The translations under genes and the position numbers were made by a program. A DNA stretch of 64,000 bases from Sphingomonas sp. TDK1 (GTDB lineage: Bacteria > Pseudomonadota > Alphaproteobacteria > Sphingomonadales > Sphingomonadaceae), in the NCBI RefSeq assembly GCF_001650735.1, contig NZ_LXVY01000004.1, positions 267,537 through 331,536 on the forward strand, read 5' to 3'. How positions within the stretch are numbered: the stretch's first letter is position 1; every line of letters begins with the position of its first letter. Shown in pieces: positions 24,554 through 33,593 of this stretch. The notes below the pieces were generated by a model. It did not search any database and was not told the DNA's origin. It was given only the letters and a program-made list of their open reading frames with translations.

Positions 24554-26595
24554 TGCTGACGGCGGCGCTGAGCCTCTGGCTGCATGCGCTGGCAGCGCTG
24601 CTCTTCGCGCTGCTTCCCGTCGCCGCGCTGCGCACTGGCGGGGACCCGCTGCCGCGTCGCGCATTGGCAGCGGCGCTGGCGCTTACTGCGTTGGCGGCGC
24701 TGGCAACCGCCGGCATTGGCGCGCAGGAAATCGCCACCCGAATCGCCGAAACGCTGCGCACATTTGCCTGGCTGGGCTTCCTGTTGCTGCTGCACCGCCG
24801 CGCCGGGGAGCCGCGACCGCCGCTCGCACTCGAGACGGTCTACGGCGTGGTGGCGCTGGTGACGCTGGCGGCGTTCGCGCTCGATCTTGTCGCCGCGGTG
24901 CCGGGATCGATGACCGAGGAAGCAGGCTCGGTGGCGCTGCTGCTGCACCTGCTGGTCGCCGTGGCCGCGATGGTGATGGTGCAGGCGCTGCATTCCGCGC
25001 TTGCCCATAGCGCGGGCGGGGGCCTGCGCTGGACGGTGGCGGCAGTCGGCGGATTGTGGCTCACCGAATTTGCCGTCCTTACCCTCGCCTATCTGGGCGT
25101 GCCGCTCGCCGGGCTGCTGCTCGTCGCGCGCGGAACGGCGCTGGTGTGTGTCGCCGCCGCCATGGGCCTCGGGTTGCAGCGGCGCGGCGACTGGCGCGTG
25201 CGGATGTCCCGGACCGTGGCCTATCAGTCGCTGACGCTCGTCGCGGTCGGCGCCTATTTCGTGCTGCTGGCACTGGCGACCAGCGCGTTCGCGACGCTGG
25301 GCGGCAGCCATGCCCGGCTGTTGCAGACCGCGTTCGTCTTCGGGGCGACGGCCGCGATCCTGGCGCTCGTCTCGAACAGCGGGCTGCGCGGCTGGGTGAA
25401 GGTGAAGCTCGCCAAGCACCTGTTCCGGCACCGCTACGACTATCGTGCCGAGTGGCTGCGGTTCACCGAAACGCTGGGGGCGCCGGGCGTTGCACCGCTC
25501 GATCAACGCATCGTTCGCGCCCTCGCTGACCTGACCGCCTCGCCCGCGGGCCTGTTGCTCGTTGCCGAAGAGGGCGGGCTGATACCAGGCGCGGGCTGGC
25601 ACTGGGACCGCGCCACGCTGCCGCCCGTGACCGACACGGCACTGGCGATGCACCTCGAATCGACCGGCCGCATCATCGAGGTGGATGCCGTTCGGCAGGG
25701 TCAGGCGGACGCGGCCGATACCGATGCGACCCCCGGCTGGTTGCGCGAAACGGAAAGCGCGTGGGTGGTGGTGCCGTTGCTCCATCGTGGTACGCTGGTC
25801 GGTGCGATCGTGCTCGCACGCCCGGCCGAGGCGCGACGGCTCGACTGGGAAGATTTCGACCTGCTCAAGGCCGCCGGCCGCCAGGTGGCGAGCTATCTCG
25901 CCGAAGCCCGCGCCCAGGAAGCACTCGCCGAAGCGCAGCGCTTCGACGAGTTCAACCGCCGCTTCGCTTTCCTGCTGCACGACATCAAAAACCTGGTGAG
26001 CCAATTGGCGCTTACCGCCCGCAACGCCGAGCGCCACGCCGACAATCCCGAATTCCGGGCCGACATGATCGCGACGCTACGCGATTCGTCGGACCGACTG
26101 AACGCGCTGCTCGCTCGCCTCGGCCAACACCATCGCGGGCGCAGCGAGCCGCCGCGCCCCACCCCGCTGCTGCCGCTGATTGAACGGCTGGCCGCCCGCC
26201 AGCCTGCGCAGGTTGCGCTGCTATCGGGCGCAGCGCCCGCCATCGCCTTGGCCGAGCCGGCGGCGCTGGAGCAACTGCTTGTCCACCTCATCCAGAACGC
26301 GATCGAAGCGAGCCCGGCCGACGCGCCGGTGCGCATCGGGCTCGCCACCGACCGGGAAAGCGCCATCATCGACGTGATTGATCGCGGCTGCGGCATGTCG
26401 CCCAGCTTCGTCCGCAACCGCCTGTTCAAGCCGTTCACCTCGTCCAAGCCAGGCGGCTTTGGGCTCGGCACGTTCGAAGCGCAGCAGCTGGTGCAGGGTA
26501 TGGGCGGCCGGATCGAGGTGCATTCGCGCGAGGGCCAGGGCACCCGCTTCCGCATCGTCCTGCGCGCCGCCCCGGCGGTGGAGGTCGCGGCATGA
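24553..26595 (+). CDS. prsK: PEP-CTERM system histidine kinase PrsK
   Basis: A 680-residue sensor kinase. The first 290 residues are strongly hydrophobic with about eight or more helices. A GAF-like region follows (about 310-450), then the kinase core with the phospho-accepting HDIKN motif (H476), NAIEAS (N box), DRGCGMS (G1) and GGFGLGTF (G2). This matches PrsK of exosortase/PEP-CTERM loci, which phosphorylates PrsR. Its stop overlaps the prsR start (ATGA), so the pair is co-expressed. The signal it senses is unknown. Confidence 0.9.
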   Translation: MLTAALSLWLHALAALLFALLPVAALRTGGDPLPRRALAAALALTALAALATAGIGAQEIATRIAETLRTFAWLGFLLLLHRRAGEPRPPLALETVYGVVALVTLAAFALDLVAAVPGSMTEEAGSVALLLHLLVAVAAMVMVQALHSALAHSAGGGLRWTVAAVGGLWLTEFAVLTLAYLGVPLAGLLLVARGTALVCVAAAMGLGLQRRGDWRVRMSRTVAYQSLTLVAVGAYFVLLALATSAFATLGGSHARLLQTAFVFGATAAILALVSNSGLRGWVKVKLAKHLFRHRYDYRAEWLRFTETLGAPGVAPLDQRIVRALADLTASPAGLLLVAEEGGLIPGAGWHWDRATLPPVTDTALAMHLESTGRIIEVDAVRQGQADAADTDATPGWLRETESAWVVVPLLHRGTLVGAIVLARPAEARRLDWEDFDLLKAAGRQVASYLAEARAQEALAEAQRFDEFNRRFAFLLHDIKNLVSQLALTARNAERHADNPEFRADMIATLRDSSDRLNALLARLGQHHRGRSEPPRPTPLLPLIERLAARQPAQVALLSGAAPAIALAEPAALEQLLVHLIQNAIEASPADAPVRIGLATDRESAIIDVIDRGCGMSPSFVRNRLFKPFTSSKPGGFGLGTFEAQQLVQGMGGRIEVHSREGQGTRFRIVLRAAPAVEVAA

Positions 26596-27956
26596 GCGAG
26601 GCGTCCATCAGGCTGTTGCCAAAGTTGCTGATCGTCGAGGACGATGCCGGACTCCAGCGCCAGCTGCGCTGGGCCTATGAAGGCTACACGATTCTCGCCG
26701 CCACGACCCGCGACGAGGCGATCACCATGCTCCGCGCCGAGGAGCCGCCGGTGGTGACGCTCGACCTGGGCCTGCCCCCCGATCCGGACGGCACCAGCGA
26801 GGGCTTCGCGACACTGGAAGCGATCCTCAAGCTCGCCCCTGCCACCAAGGTGATCGTCGCCTCGGGCCATTTCGAGCGCGAGTCGATGCGCCGCGCGATC
26901 GAACTGGGCGCCTGGGACTTTTACCAGAAGCCGATCGACATCGACGCGCTGGGGTTGATTGTCGCCCGTGCCTTTCACGTCCATGCGCTGGAGGCGGAGA
27001 ATCGCCGGCTCGCCGAACGGGCCGAGGCAAAGGCCGTGCTGGGGGGCATGATCACCGCGGCGCCGGAGATGCTCAAGGTCACCCGCACGATCGAGCGGGT
27101 CGCGGGTGCCGATGTATCGGTGATGCTGTTGGGTGCCAGCGGCACCGGCAAGGAGTTGCTCGCTCGCGGGTTGCACGAGGCGAGCCCCCGCAGCGCCGGC
27201 AGCTTCGTCGCGATCAACTGCGCGGCGATTCCCGAGACGCTGCTCGAATCGGAGCTGTTCGGCCATGAGAAGGGCGCGTTCACCGGCGCGGTGAAGACCA
27301 CCGAGGGCAAGATCGAGCTGGCGCAGGGCGGCACGCTGTTCCTCGACGAAGTGGGCGACATTCCGCTGCCGCTGCAGGTCAAGCTGCTGCGCTTCCTGCA
27401 GGAGCGGGTGATCGAGCGGATCGGCGGGCGCAAGGCGATCCCGGTCGACACGCGGATCGTCTGCGCCACCCATCGCGACCTCGATGCGATGGTGGCGGAA
27501 GGCCGGTTCCGCGAGGATCTCTATTATCGGCTCGCCGAGATCGTCGTGCGGATTCCGTCGCTGGCGGAACGACCGGGTGACGCCGGACTGCTCGCCCGCC
27601 ACTTCCTCGCCCGCTACGCCGATCAGATGAAGGCCGGGCAGAAGAGCTTCGCCCCCGACGCGCTCGCGGCGATCGACGCCTGGGGCTGGCCGGGCAATGT
27701 CCGGGAGTTGGAGAACCGCATCAAGCGCGCGGTGATCATGGCCGAGGGCAAGACGGTCCATGCCGAGGACCTTGACCTCGCACCGGGCGACGCGGCGGCG
27801 ATCAACCTCCGCGCGGTGCGCGAGGCAGCCGACCGCCGGGCCATCCGCCATGCGCTGGCGCGGAGCGACGGCAATGTCTCTGCGGCCGCGCGGCTGCTCG
27901 GGATCAGCCGGCCCACGCTATATGATCTGCTGAAGGCGTACGACCTGCAGACCTGA
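26592..27956 (+). CDS. prsR: PEP-CTERM-box response regulator PrsR (sigma-54 activator)
   Basis: A 454-residue NtrC-type regulator. The receiver domain has the ED pair (IVEDD) and the likely phospho-acceptor D58 in VTLDLGLPP. The AAA+ domain has Walker A GASGTGKE (181-188), the sigma-54 contact loop GAFTGA (228-233), Walker [12 protein letters not shown] and the [10 protein letters not shown] sensor. A Fis-type HTH closes the protein ([20 protein letters not shown]). An intact GAFTGA means it should activate RpoN promoters, in known systems those of exosortase and polysaccharide genes. It ends the three-gene operon. Confidence 0.92.
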   Translation: MSEASIRLLPKLLIVEDDAGLQRQLRWAYEGYTILAATTRDEAITMLRAEEPPVVTLDLGLPPDPDGTSEGFATLEAILKLAPATKVIVASGHFERESMRRAIELGAWDFYQKPIDIDALGLIVARAFHVHALEAENRRLAERAEAKAVLGGMITAAPEMLKVTRTIERVAGADVSVMLLGASGTGKELLARGLHEASPRSAGSFVAINCAAIPETLLESELFGHEKGAFTGAVKTTEGKIELAQGGTLFLDEVGDIPLPLQVKLLRFLQERVIERIGGRKAIPVDTRIVCATHRDLDAMVAEGRFREDLYYRLAEIVVRIPSLAERPGDAGLLARHFLARYADQMKAGQKSFAPDALAAIDAWGWPGNVRELENRIKRAVIMAEGKTVHAEDLDLAPGDAAAINLRAVREAADRRAIRHALARSDGNVSAAARLLGISRPTLYDLLKAYDLQT

Positions 27957-28013
27957 TCCCCCCAGCTGCCTCCGGAAGGGGGAAGCAAAGCGCAGGAAAT
28001 CAAAACGCGAAGC

Positions 28014-28691
28014 CTAGTTTTTCTTCTCGGCCTGCACCGCCGCCTGCGGATCCTTGGCGGGCGTGCCCTCACCCGGCGTCGCCTGCTGGACGTTCACCGA
28101 GACGTCCGCGCCTTCGGCCGCACTGTTGCTCTGGACCCCGGCATTGTCCGGCTGCGAGCCCGCGGCAGGAGCAGCCGGCAGCGGCAGGTTCGAGCCCTGC
28201 TTGTTGAGATACAGGATCACGTCGGCGCGCAGCTGCGGATCCGAGATGCCGGCGAAGGTCATCTTGGTGCCGGGCGCGAACTTGCGCGGGTTGGTCAGCC
28301 AGGCGTCCATCTTGTCGAGATCCCAGCTGCCGCCGACGCCCTTCAGCGCGTCGGAGAAGGCAAAGCCGCCCTTGCCCTGTGCGATGCCCTCGCCCAGCGT
28401 GGCGTAGAGGTTCGGGCCGATGCCGTTGGCGCCGCCCTGCGCGATGGTGTGGCACGAGGCACACTGCTTGAAGCCGCTCTCGCCCTTGGCGACGTCGCCC
28501 TTGGCGAGGCGTACCGGCAGCGGCTCGGCTGCGGCGGCGCCGCCGGTCGCATCTTCGACTGCCTCGACGACATAGCCGGGACGTTCAGGCTTTTCGGAAT
28601 GGAAGTATTTCGCGCTCGCGATCGAAAGTCCAAGGGCGGCGATACCACCCGCCAGCGCCCAACCTGCGATCGTATTGAAGCGATCCTGCAT
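28014..28691 (-). CDS. Membrane-anchored class I cytochrome c
   Basis: A 225-residue c-type cytochrome. A single N-terminal helix (about residues 7-27) anchors it in the inner membrane, and a periplasmic haem domain follows with CASCH (C77, C80, H81) and a likely methionine ligand in GTKMTFAG. The C-terminal 60 residues are low-complexity (Ala, Pro, Gln, Lys). It resembles cytochrome c552/CycM, which carries electrons from the bc1 complex to terminal oxidases. The start at 28691 is chosen because GGGAG precedes it and relatives begin MxDRFNTIAGW; an in-frame ATG at 28721 adds 10 residues. It is divergent from pheA. Confidence 0.93.
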   Translation of the reverse strand: MQDRFNTIAGWALAGGIAALGLSIASAKYFHSEKPERPGYVVEAVEDATGGAAAAEPLPVRLAKGDVAKGESGFKQCASCHTIAQGGANGIGPNLYATLGEGIAQGKGGFAFSDALKGVGGSWDLDKMDAWLTNPRKFAPGTKMTFAGISDPQLRADVILYLNKQGSNLPLPAAPAAGSQPDNAGVQSNSAAEGADVSVNVQQATPGEGTPAKDPQAAVQAEKKN

Positions 28692-28793
28692 CCATCCGCT
28701 CCCACCTGTGCTTTGGTTCATCTTTAGAGCGTGGCCGACAACAAAGGCAAGCGGACTTGCGGCGGGCTTTCCCGGAGGCTAGCCCCGCCCGCC

Positions 28794-29684
28794 ATGGAGA
28801 ATTTCGCCGCCCCCGCCCGCCCGATCGTCGCCCGCATGCTTGCCGAGGCCGAGGCTGCTCCGGCGCGCGCCGTGGCATTTCAAGGCGCGCCGGGCGCCAA
28901 TTCGCATGTCGCGGTGCGCGAGGCGTTTCCCGATGCACTGCCGCTGCCCTGCTTCTCGTTCGACGATGCGATCGATGCGGTGAAGGAAGGCCGCGCCGAC
29001 CGGGCGATGATTCCGATCGAGAATTCGCTCCACGGCCGCGTGGCGGACATCCACTTCCTGCTGCCCGAATCCGGCTTGTCGATCATCGGCGAGCATTTCC
29101 TCGCCATCCGCCACACGCTGATGGGCACCGGCCCGATTGCCGGCGTGCGCGAGGCGATGAGCCATCCCCAGGCCCTCGGCCAGTGCCGCCACTGGTTGAA
29201 AGCGCACGGCATCGCACAGGTCGCCTATCCCGACACGGCGGGCGCCGCAGCGATGGTGGCGGAACTGGCCGATCCCAAGGTCGCTGCGCTGGCACCCGCA
29301 CATGCCGCGGAACTGTACGGCCTGAACGTGCTGGCCAGCGACATCGCGGACGCCGCGCACAACATGACGCGATTCGTGGTGCTTTCGCGCGAGGCGCCGG
29401 GGATCACCGGCGAAGGCCCGTTCATGACCTCGCTGATCTTCGAGGTGAAGAACATCCCCGCGGCGCTCTACAAGGCGCTGGGCGGCTTCGCGACCAACGG
29501 CGTCAACATGACCAAGCTGGAAAGCTACCAACGCGAAGCGACCTTCTCGGCGACCGAGTTCTACGCCGACATCGTCGGCAGCCCCGACGACACGGGCGTA
29601 CTCCGCGCGCTGGAGGAGCTGGGCTTCCACTCGAAGTGGGTGCGTCTGCTGGGGACGTATCCGCAGGCACGTCCACGACCGTAA
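28794..29684 (+). CDS. pheA: Prephenate dehydratase
   Basis: This enzyme converts prephenate to phenylpyruvate in phenylalanine synthesis. The 296-residue protein has the PDT domain (AFQGAPGANSHVA, IPIENSLHGRVADIH, NMTRFVVLS with its catalytic Thr) and a C-terminal ACT domain for feedback control by phenylalanine, shown by GVNMTKLESYQ (the ESxP-like regulatory patch reads ESYQ here). There is no chorismate mutase domain, so it is the monofunctional type. ATG 28794 fits relatives; a GTG at 28731 is in frame but overlaps the upstream spacer of the cytochrome gene. Confidence 0.95.
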   Translation: MENFAAPARPIVARMLAEAEAAPARAVAFQGAPGANSHVAVREAFPDALPLPCFSFDDAIDAVKEGRADRAMIPIENSLHGRVADIHFLLPESGLSIIGEHFLAIRHTLMGTGPIAGVREAMSHPQALGQCRHWLKAHGIAQVAYPDTAGAAAMVAELADPKVAALAPAHAAELYGLNVLASDIADAAHNMTRFVVLSREAPGITGEGPFMTSLIFEVKNIPAALYKALGGFATNGVNMTKLESYQREATFSATEFYADIVGSPDDTGVLRALEELGFHSKWVRLLGTYPQARPRP

Positions 29685-29697
29685 GGTAGAAAGCGTA

Positions 29698-29826
29698 TCC
29701 TCCCCCTGGCGGGGGGAGGTGGGCCGCGCAGCGGCTCGGAGGGGGAGGAAGCACGACGGCCGGGAGGTTCTGGCATCCTCCCCCTCCGTCGCGCTTCGCG
29801 CGCCACCTCCCCCTGGCGGGGGAGGA
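29698..29826. repeat. Composite palindromic repeat, copy A
   Basis: A 129-base element made of two inverted units (29698-29749 and 29776-29826) around a 26-base spacer. Each unit starts TCCTCCCCC, has a short hairpin ending GGGGGAGGTG, then a variable G/C-rich hairpin, then GGAGGGGGAGGA. The second unit is the reverse complement of the first apart from the variable hairpin. The same architecture, with the same spacer length, occurs inside truB at 42335-42462. It lies between the convergent pheA and nudC genes and could fold as a large cruciform or act as a transcript end. Confidence 0.9.
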
Positions 29827-29837
29827 TACGGTCGCGC

Positions 29838-30707
29838 CTATTCCCCCTCGGCCCAGGCCTTCAGCAACGTATAGGCGATCGCGTATCCCGGCGGCGCGAG
29901 GAACGGCGCTTCCGGATCCCGTGCCAGCGCCTGGCGCACCTGCGCGCGATCGAACCAGCCGGCATGTTCCAGCTCGTGCGCGTCGATCGCGATTTCCTCG
30001 TCGAGCGCCTCGCCGATGCATGCGATCATCAGTTGCGACGGGAAGGGCCAGGGCTGGCTTGCCACATAGCGCACCGCACCGACATGCACGCCCGATTCCT
30101 CCAGCGTCTCGCGCCGGACCGCATCCTCGATGCTCTCGCCCACCTCGAGGAAACCGGCGAGCGCCGAATAGCGCCCGGGCGGCCAGCTAGGCTGGCGGCC
30201 GAGCAGCACTCGGTCGCCATGCTCGGCTAGCATGATTACCACGGGATCGACGCGCGGGTAATGCTCGGTCCCGCAATTGGGGCAGAGCCGGCCCCAGCCG
30301 CCCCGGAAGATCTCGGTCGGCGTGCCGCAGCGCGAGCAGAACCCGTTGCGGGCATGCCAGTCGATCAGGCTGCGCGCCGCCGCGTAGTTGGCCGCATCCT
30401 CGGGGCGGAAGGCGTCGAGGATCGCCGACAGCTCGGGCGGGCGCCCCGGCGGCAGCGGCGTGCCCGCCACCAGCGTCTGCACGAAACGCGGTTCGCCCGC
30501 GATGAAGCCGAGGAACAACAGCGGCTGCGTTGCCGCATCGAGCCCGGTCCAGACCAGCCGTCCCTCCCCGTCCAGCTGCGGCACCAGCCCGTCCATCACC
30601 AGCAGCCGCGCGCACGGATCGGCGAGCGCCGCCGCCAGCAGCTCGGGTTCATGGCGGACGCGGTCATCGCGGTCCAGCGTGCCGCCTGTGAAGCCGGGCG
30701 CGATCAC
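29838..30707 (-). CDS. nudC: NAD+ diphosphatase NudC (Nudix hydrolase)
   Basis: NudC cleaves NADH or NAD+ to NMN(H) and AMP and removes NAD caps from RNA. The 289-residue protein has the four zinc cysteines (C124, C127, C142, C145), the Nudix box GFLEVGESIEDAVRRETLEE (185-204) and the NudC hallmark SQPWPFPS (217-224). The N-terminal domain is normal in length. Its ATG overlaps the stop of the serine hydrolase gene (ATGA), so the two are coupled. Confidence 0.95.
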   Translation of the reverse strand: MIAPGFTGGTLDRDDRVRHEPELLAAALADPCARLLVMDGLVPQLDGEGRLVWTGLDAATQPLLFLGFIAGEPRFVQTLVAGTPLPPGRPPELSAILDAFRPEDAANYAAARSLIDWHARNGFCSRCGTPTEIFRGGWGRLCPNCGTEHYPRVDPVVIMLAEHGDRVLLGRQPSWPPGRYSALAGFLEVGESIEDAVRRETLEESGVHVGAVRYVASQPWPFPSQLMIACIGEALDEEIAIDAHELEHAGWFDRAQVRQALARDPEAPFLAPPGYAIAYTLLKAWAEGE

Positions 30708-31987
30708 TTGTTCAGATCGGCGTAGACGGCCGCACGCACCGGCACCTTGAGGCCGAGATCGGCAAGCAGGATGTTGACCATCATCGTTGCGCGGACCTGG
30801 TTCTTGGGGTCCACCCAGGCGAAGGTACCCGCCGCGCCCGACCAGCCGAACGTGCCCTTGCCCGCCCCGCCCGGCTGGTCGGCGAGGAACACCGATCCGC
30901 CGGCGCCAAAGCCCATCGGCACCCCGGTATCGCGCGCCATCACCGCAAGCATCGTCTTGTCGACGCCTGCCGGCAGCAGGTCGGACATGGCGAGCGCCGC
31001 CGTCTCCGGCTTGAGGATGCGCACGCCGTCCAGCGTGCCGCCATTCTGCAGCATGTGGAGGAAGCGGTCATAGTCGCGCGCCGACATCGCCAGCCCTGCA
31101 CCGCCATAAGGGAAGCTCGGCTTCTTCAGATAGACCGAGGTGGCGCCAGGATCGATCGGCAGGCGGTTGACTCCAACGATCGTGTATTCCGTGGCAAGCC
31201 GTCCGGCCTCGCCCGCAGGTACCGTCCAATAGCTGGAGGTCATCTTGAGCGGCGCGAGGATACGGGTGTTGACGAAGCTGTCGAACGGCATCCCGCTCGC
31301 CACCTCGATCACGCGGCCGAGCACGTCGAGCCCGATCGAATAGCTGAACTTGGCACCCGGCTCGGCGATCAGCGGGAGCGTCGCGGTGCGGTTGGCGAAC
31401 TCTTCCAGCGTCGCCGGACGCACCGGGCGCGCGGTCGCCTCGAATGAGTCGCTCACCTGGGCCGGGTTGATGCCGAGGCGGTTATACTCGTTGAGCAGCG
31501 GCCCCTTGGTGATGATGTTGTAGCCGAGCCCGGCGGTGTGCGTCAGCAGGTTGCGCACGGTGATCGGCCGGGTCGCCGGGCGGCTGGTCAGGTCCTTGTT
31601 CGGATCGACCAGCACCTTCATGTCCTTGAACGCTGGGATGAAGTCGCTGATCGGCTGGTCGAGCTTGAGCTTGCCTTGCTCGATCAGGATCATCGCGGCG
31701 ATGCCGGTGATCGGCTTGGTCATCGAATAGACCCGCCACAGCGTGTCGCCATTGACCTTGGGCGAGGTCGGCTCGTCGGACATCCGGCCGTCGGCGACGA
31801 TCGTCGCGGGCGCCTGGCCCTTGGCATAAGCGACGACGATGCCGGGCACCTTGCCCGACGCGACGGTCTGGCGCGCGAAGCTCTGGACCTTGCCGGGGGC
31901 CGGCACGGGGGCCGTCTGGGCCTGCACCAGCGGCGCCTGCAGCAGCGCCATCGCCCCGATCAGTCCGAACATTCGCTTGGCCGTCAT
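30704..31987 (-). CDS. Secreted serine hydrolase, beta-lactamase (class C) family
   Basis: A 427-residue protein with a signal peptide (residues 1-24, ending VQAQ) and the class C beta-lactamase/esterase fold. The nucleophile lies in the SxxK motif S88-M-T-K91 (VYSMTK), the Tyr site is probably YSIG and a GWSGAAG turn lies near the C-terminus. Such proteins act as periplasmic esterases or D-Ala-D-Ala peptidases more often than as beta-lactamases, and the substrate cannot be read. ATG 31987 overlaps the 3' end of mutY by four bases, so mutY, this gene and nudC look like one operon. Confidence 0.88.
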   Translation of the reverse strand: MTAKRMFGLIGAMALLQAPLVQAQTAPVPAPGKVQSFARQTVASGKVPGIVVAYAKGQAPATIVADGRMSDEPTSPKVNGDTLWRVYSMTKPITGIAAMILIEQGKLKLDQPISDFIPAFKDMKVLVDPNKDLTSRPATRPITVRNLLTHTAGLGYNIITKGPLLNEYNRLGINPAQVSDSFEATARPVRPATLEEFANRTATLPLIAEPGAKFSYSIGLDVLGRVIEVASGMPFDSFVNTRILAPLKMTSSYWTVPAGEAGRLATEYTIVGVNRLPIDPGATSVYLKKPSFPYGGAGLAMSARDYDRFLHMLQNGGTLDGVRILKPETAALAMSDLLPAGVDKTMLAVMARDTGVPMGFGAGGSVFLADQPGGAGKGTFGWSGAAGTFAWVDPKNQVRATMMVNILLADLGLKVPVRAAVYADLNK

Positions 31988-33027
31988 CGCAGTCTCCGTA
32001 TCGCTTTGGCCGCCTTGGCGAAGACGGTGGGAAGCCCCGCCGACTCGATGTCGGCGATCGGCCACCATTCGCCGGGGGGTGCGCTTGCATGGCGAGGGAT
32101 TGTTGCAGTCGCAAGCGCCACCTCGAGATCGAAATGGGTGAAACCGTGACGGACGGTTTCGTTCAACATCCGCCAGTTGGTGGCGACGGGCGCGTCGACG
32201 ACGCCCGGGGACGACTCGCCCCAAGGCCCGGTGGGCAGCGCCCGCATGCCGCCGAGCAGGCCCTTGTCCGGCCGGCGGACGAGCAGCACCGCGTCGTCGC
32301 GCTCCAGCCAGAACATCGTGCCGTGGCGCTGCGGCTTGGGCGCCTTCTTGGCCTTGACCGGATAGCGCTCCGGATCGCCTTGCGCCCGCGCGGTGCAACC
32401 GAAGGCGATCGGGCAGAGCAGGCATTTCGGCGCACGCACGGTGCAGATGCCGCTGCCGAGATCCATCATCGCCTGGGCGAAATCGCCCGCGCGGGCATCG
32501 GGGGTGATCGTGTCGGTATGCCGCCGAATCGCCGGACGCGATCCCGGCAGCGGATCCGCGAGCGCGAACAGCCGCGTCACTACCCGCTCGACATTGGCGT
32601 CGACCACCACCGCGCGCCGCCCGAAGGCGATCGCGGCGATCGCGGCGGCGGTATAGTCGCCGATGCCCGGGAGCGCGCGCAGCCCGGGCTCGGTGTCGGG
32701 CAGTTCGCCCAGCCGCGCCACGTCGCGGGCGCAGGCGAGCATGTTGCGAGCGCGGGCATAATAGCCGAGCCCCGCCCAGGCGGCCATCACGTCAGCATCC
32801 TCTGCCGCGGCCATCGCTGCGAAACTCGGCCAGCGGCTGGTGAATTTCTCGAAATAAGGAATGACCGTGGCCACCTGCGTCTGCTGCAGCATCACCTCGG
32901 ACAGCCACACCCGGTACGGCTCCGCGGAATCGGCGCCGGGCGGCGCTCGCCAGGGCAGGCGGCGGGCGTTTGCGTCGTACCAGGCGAGCAGGGCGGGGGC
33001 GATCGATTCAGGAGCGTTGTCGGGCAC
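31984..33027 (-). CDS. mutY: A/G-specific adenine DNA glycosylase MutY
   Basis: MutY removes adenine mispaired with 8-oxoguanine. The 347-residue product has the catalytic glutamate in WLSEVMLQQTQV (E44), the HhH loop LPGIGDYTAAA, the catalytic aspartate in VVDANVERV (D143) and the 4Fe-4S cysteines C195, C202, C205 and C211 with canonical C-x6-C-x2-C-x5-C spacing. A C-terminal Nudix-like domain recognises 8-oxoG. The GTG at 33027 is preferred: AGGCGGGG precedes it, and an ATG farther up would overlap dciA. It is divergent from dciA with a 28-base gap. Confidence 0.96.
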   Translation of the reverse strand: MPDNAPESIAPALLAWYDANARRLPWRAPPGADSAEPYRVWLSEVMLQQTQVATVIPYFEKFTSRWPSFAAMAAAEDADVMAAWAGLGYYARARNMLACARDVARLGELPDTEPGLRALPGIGDYTAAAIAAIAFGRRAVVVDANVERVVTRLFALADPLPGSRPAIRRHTDTITPDARAGDFAQAMMDLGSGICTVRAPKCLLCPIAFGCTARAQGDPERYPVKAKKAPKPQRHGTMFWLERDDAVLLVRRPDKGLLGGMRALPTGPWGESSPGVVDAPVATNWRMLNETVRHGFTHFDLEVALATATIPRHASAPPGEWWPIADIESAGLPTVFAKAAKAIRRLR

Positions 33028-33055
33028 GCCCCGCCTATGGCATGGGGGACCCGCA

Positions 33056-33592
33056 ATGACGAAGCCCCCGCGTACCACCACCCGCCAGCCGCGCCCCGAG
33101 CCGCAGCGCTCGAACCGCGTCCGCGCGGTATCCGAGCTGCTGCCGGACGTGGGCGGCGCCGCCTTTCGCAAGTTCGGCTTCGTCCAGTCCGCCGTGGTCA
33201 GCCGCTGGAGCGAGATCGTCGGCGAGCGCTATGCCCGCGTCTCCGCCCCCGAATCGATTCGCTTCCCGCGCGGCAAGCGCGAGGAAGGCGTGCTGGCGCT
33301 CACCGTCTCGGGCGCCTTCGCGCCGATGATGCAGCATATCGCGCCCGAGATCATCGAGCGGGTGAACCGCTTTTTCGGCTATCCCGCCGTCGCCAAGCTG
33401 GCGATCCGCCACGGCGACCTGCGCGCGCCGAAAGCCAAGCCGGCGCCCCCCCCCAGCCTCAAGCCGCTGTCGGAAGCGATGGGCGACAGCTTGCGGGGCA
33501 TCGCCGACCCGGAACTGCGCGCGGTGCTCGAATCGCTTGCCGCGGGCGTCGCGGCGCAGGACGAAACGCCGGTGTTCGGCCGGATCGATTGA
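33056..33592 (+). CDS. dciA: DciA/DUF721 family replicative helicase loader
   Basis: A 178-residue DUF721 protein, the ancestral DnaB helicase loader/operator of most bacteria. The N-terminal K-homology-like domain is visible as FGFVQSAVVSRWSEIVGERYARVSAPESI (about residues 42-70; key W, I/VG and P), followed by the strand LALTVSGAFAPMMQH and ERVNRFFGY. The C-terminal third is a long disordered-looking tail, as usual for alphaproteobacterial DciA. It heads the dciA-dsbA-dsbA-smc run; the next start is one base beyond its stop. Confidence 0.88.
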   Translation: MTKPPRTTTRQPRPEPQRSNRVRAVSELLPDVGGAAFRKFGFVQSAVVSRWSEIVGERYARVSAPESIRFPRGKREEGVLALTVSGAFAPMMQHIAPEIIERVNRFFGYPAVAKLAIRHGDLRAPKAKPAPPPSLKPLSEAMGDSLRGIADPELRAVLESLAAGVAAQDETPVFGRID

Positions 33593-33593
33593 G

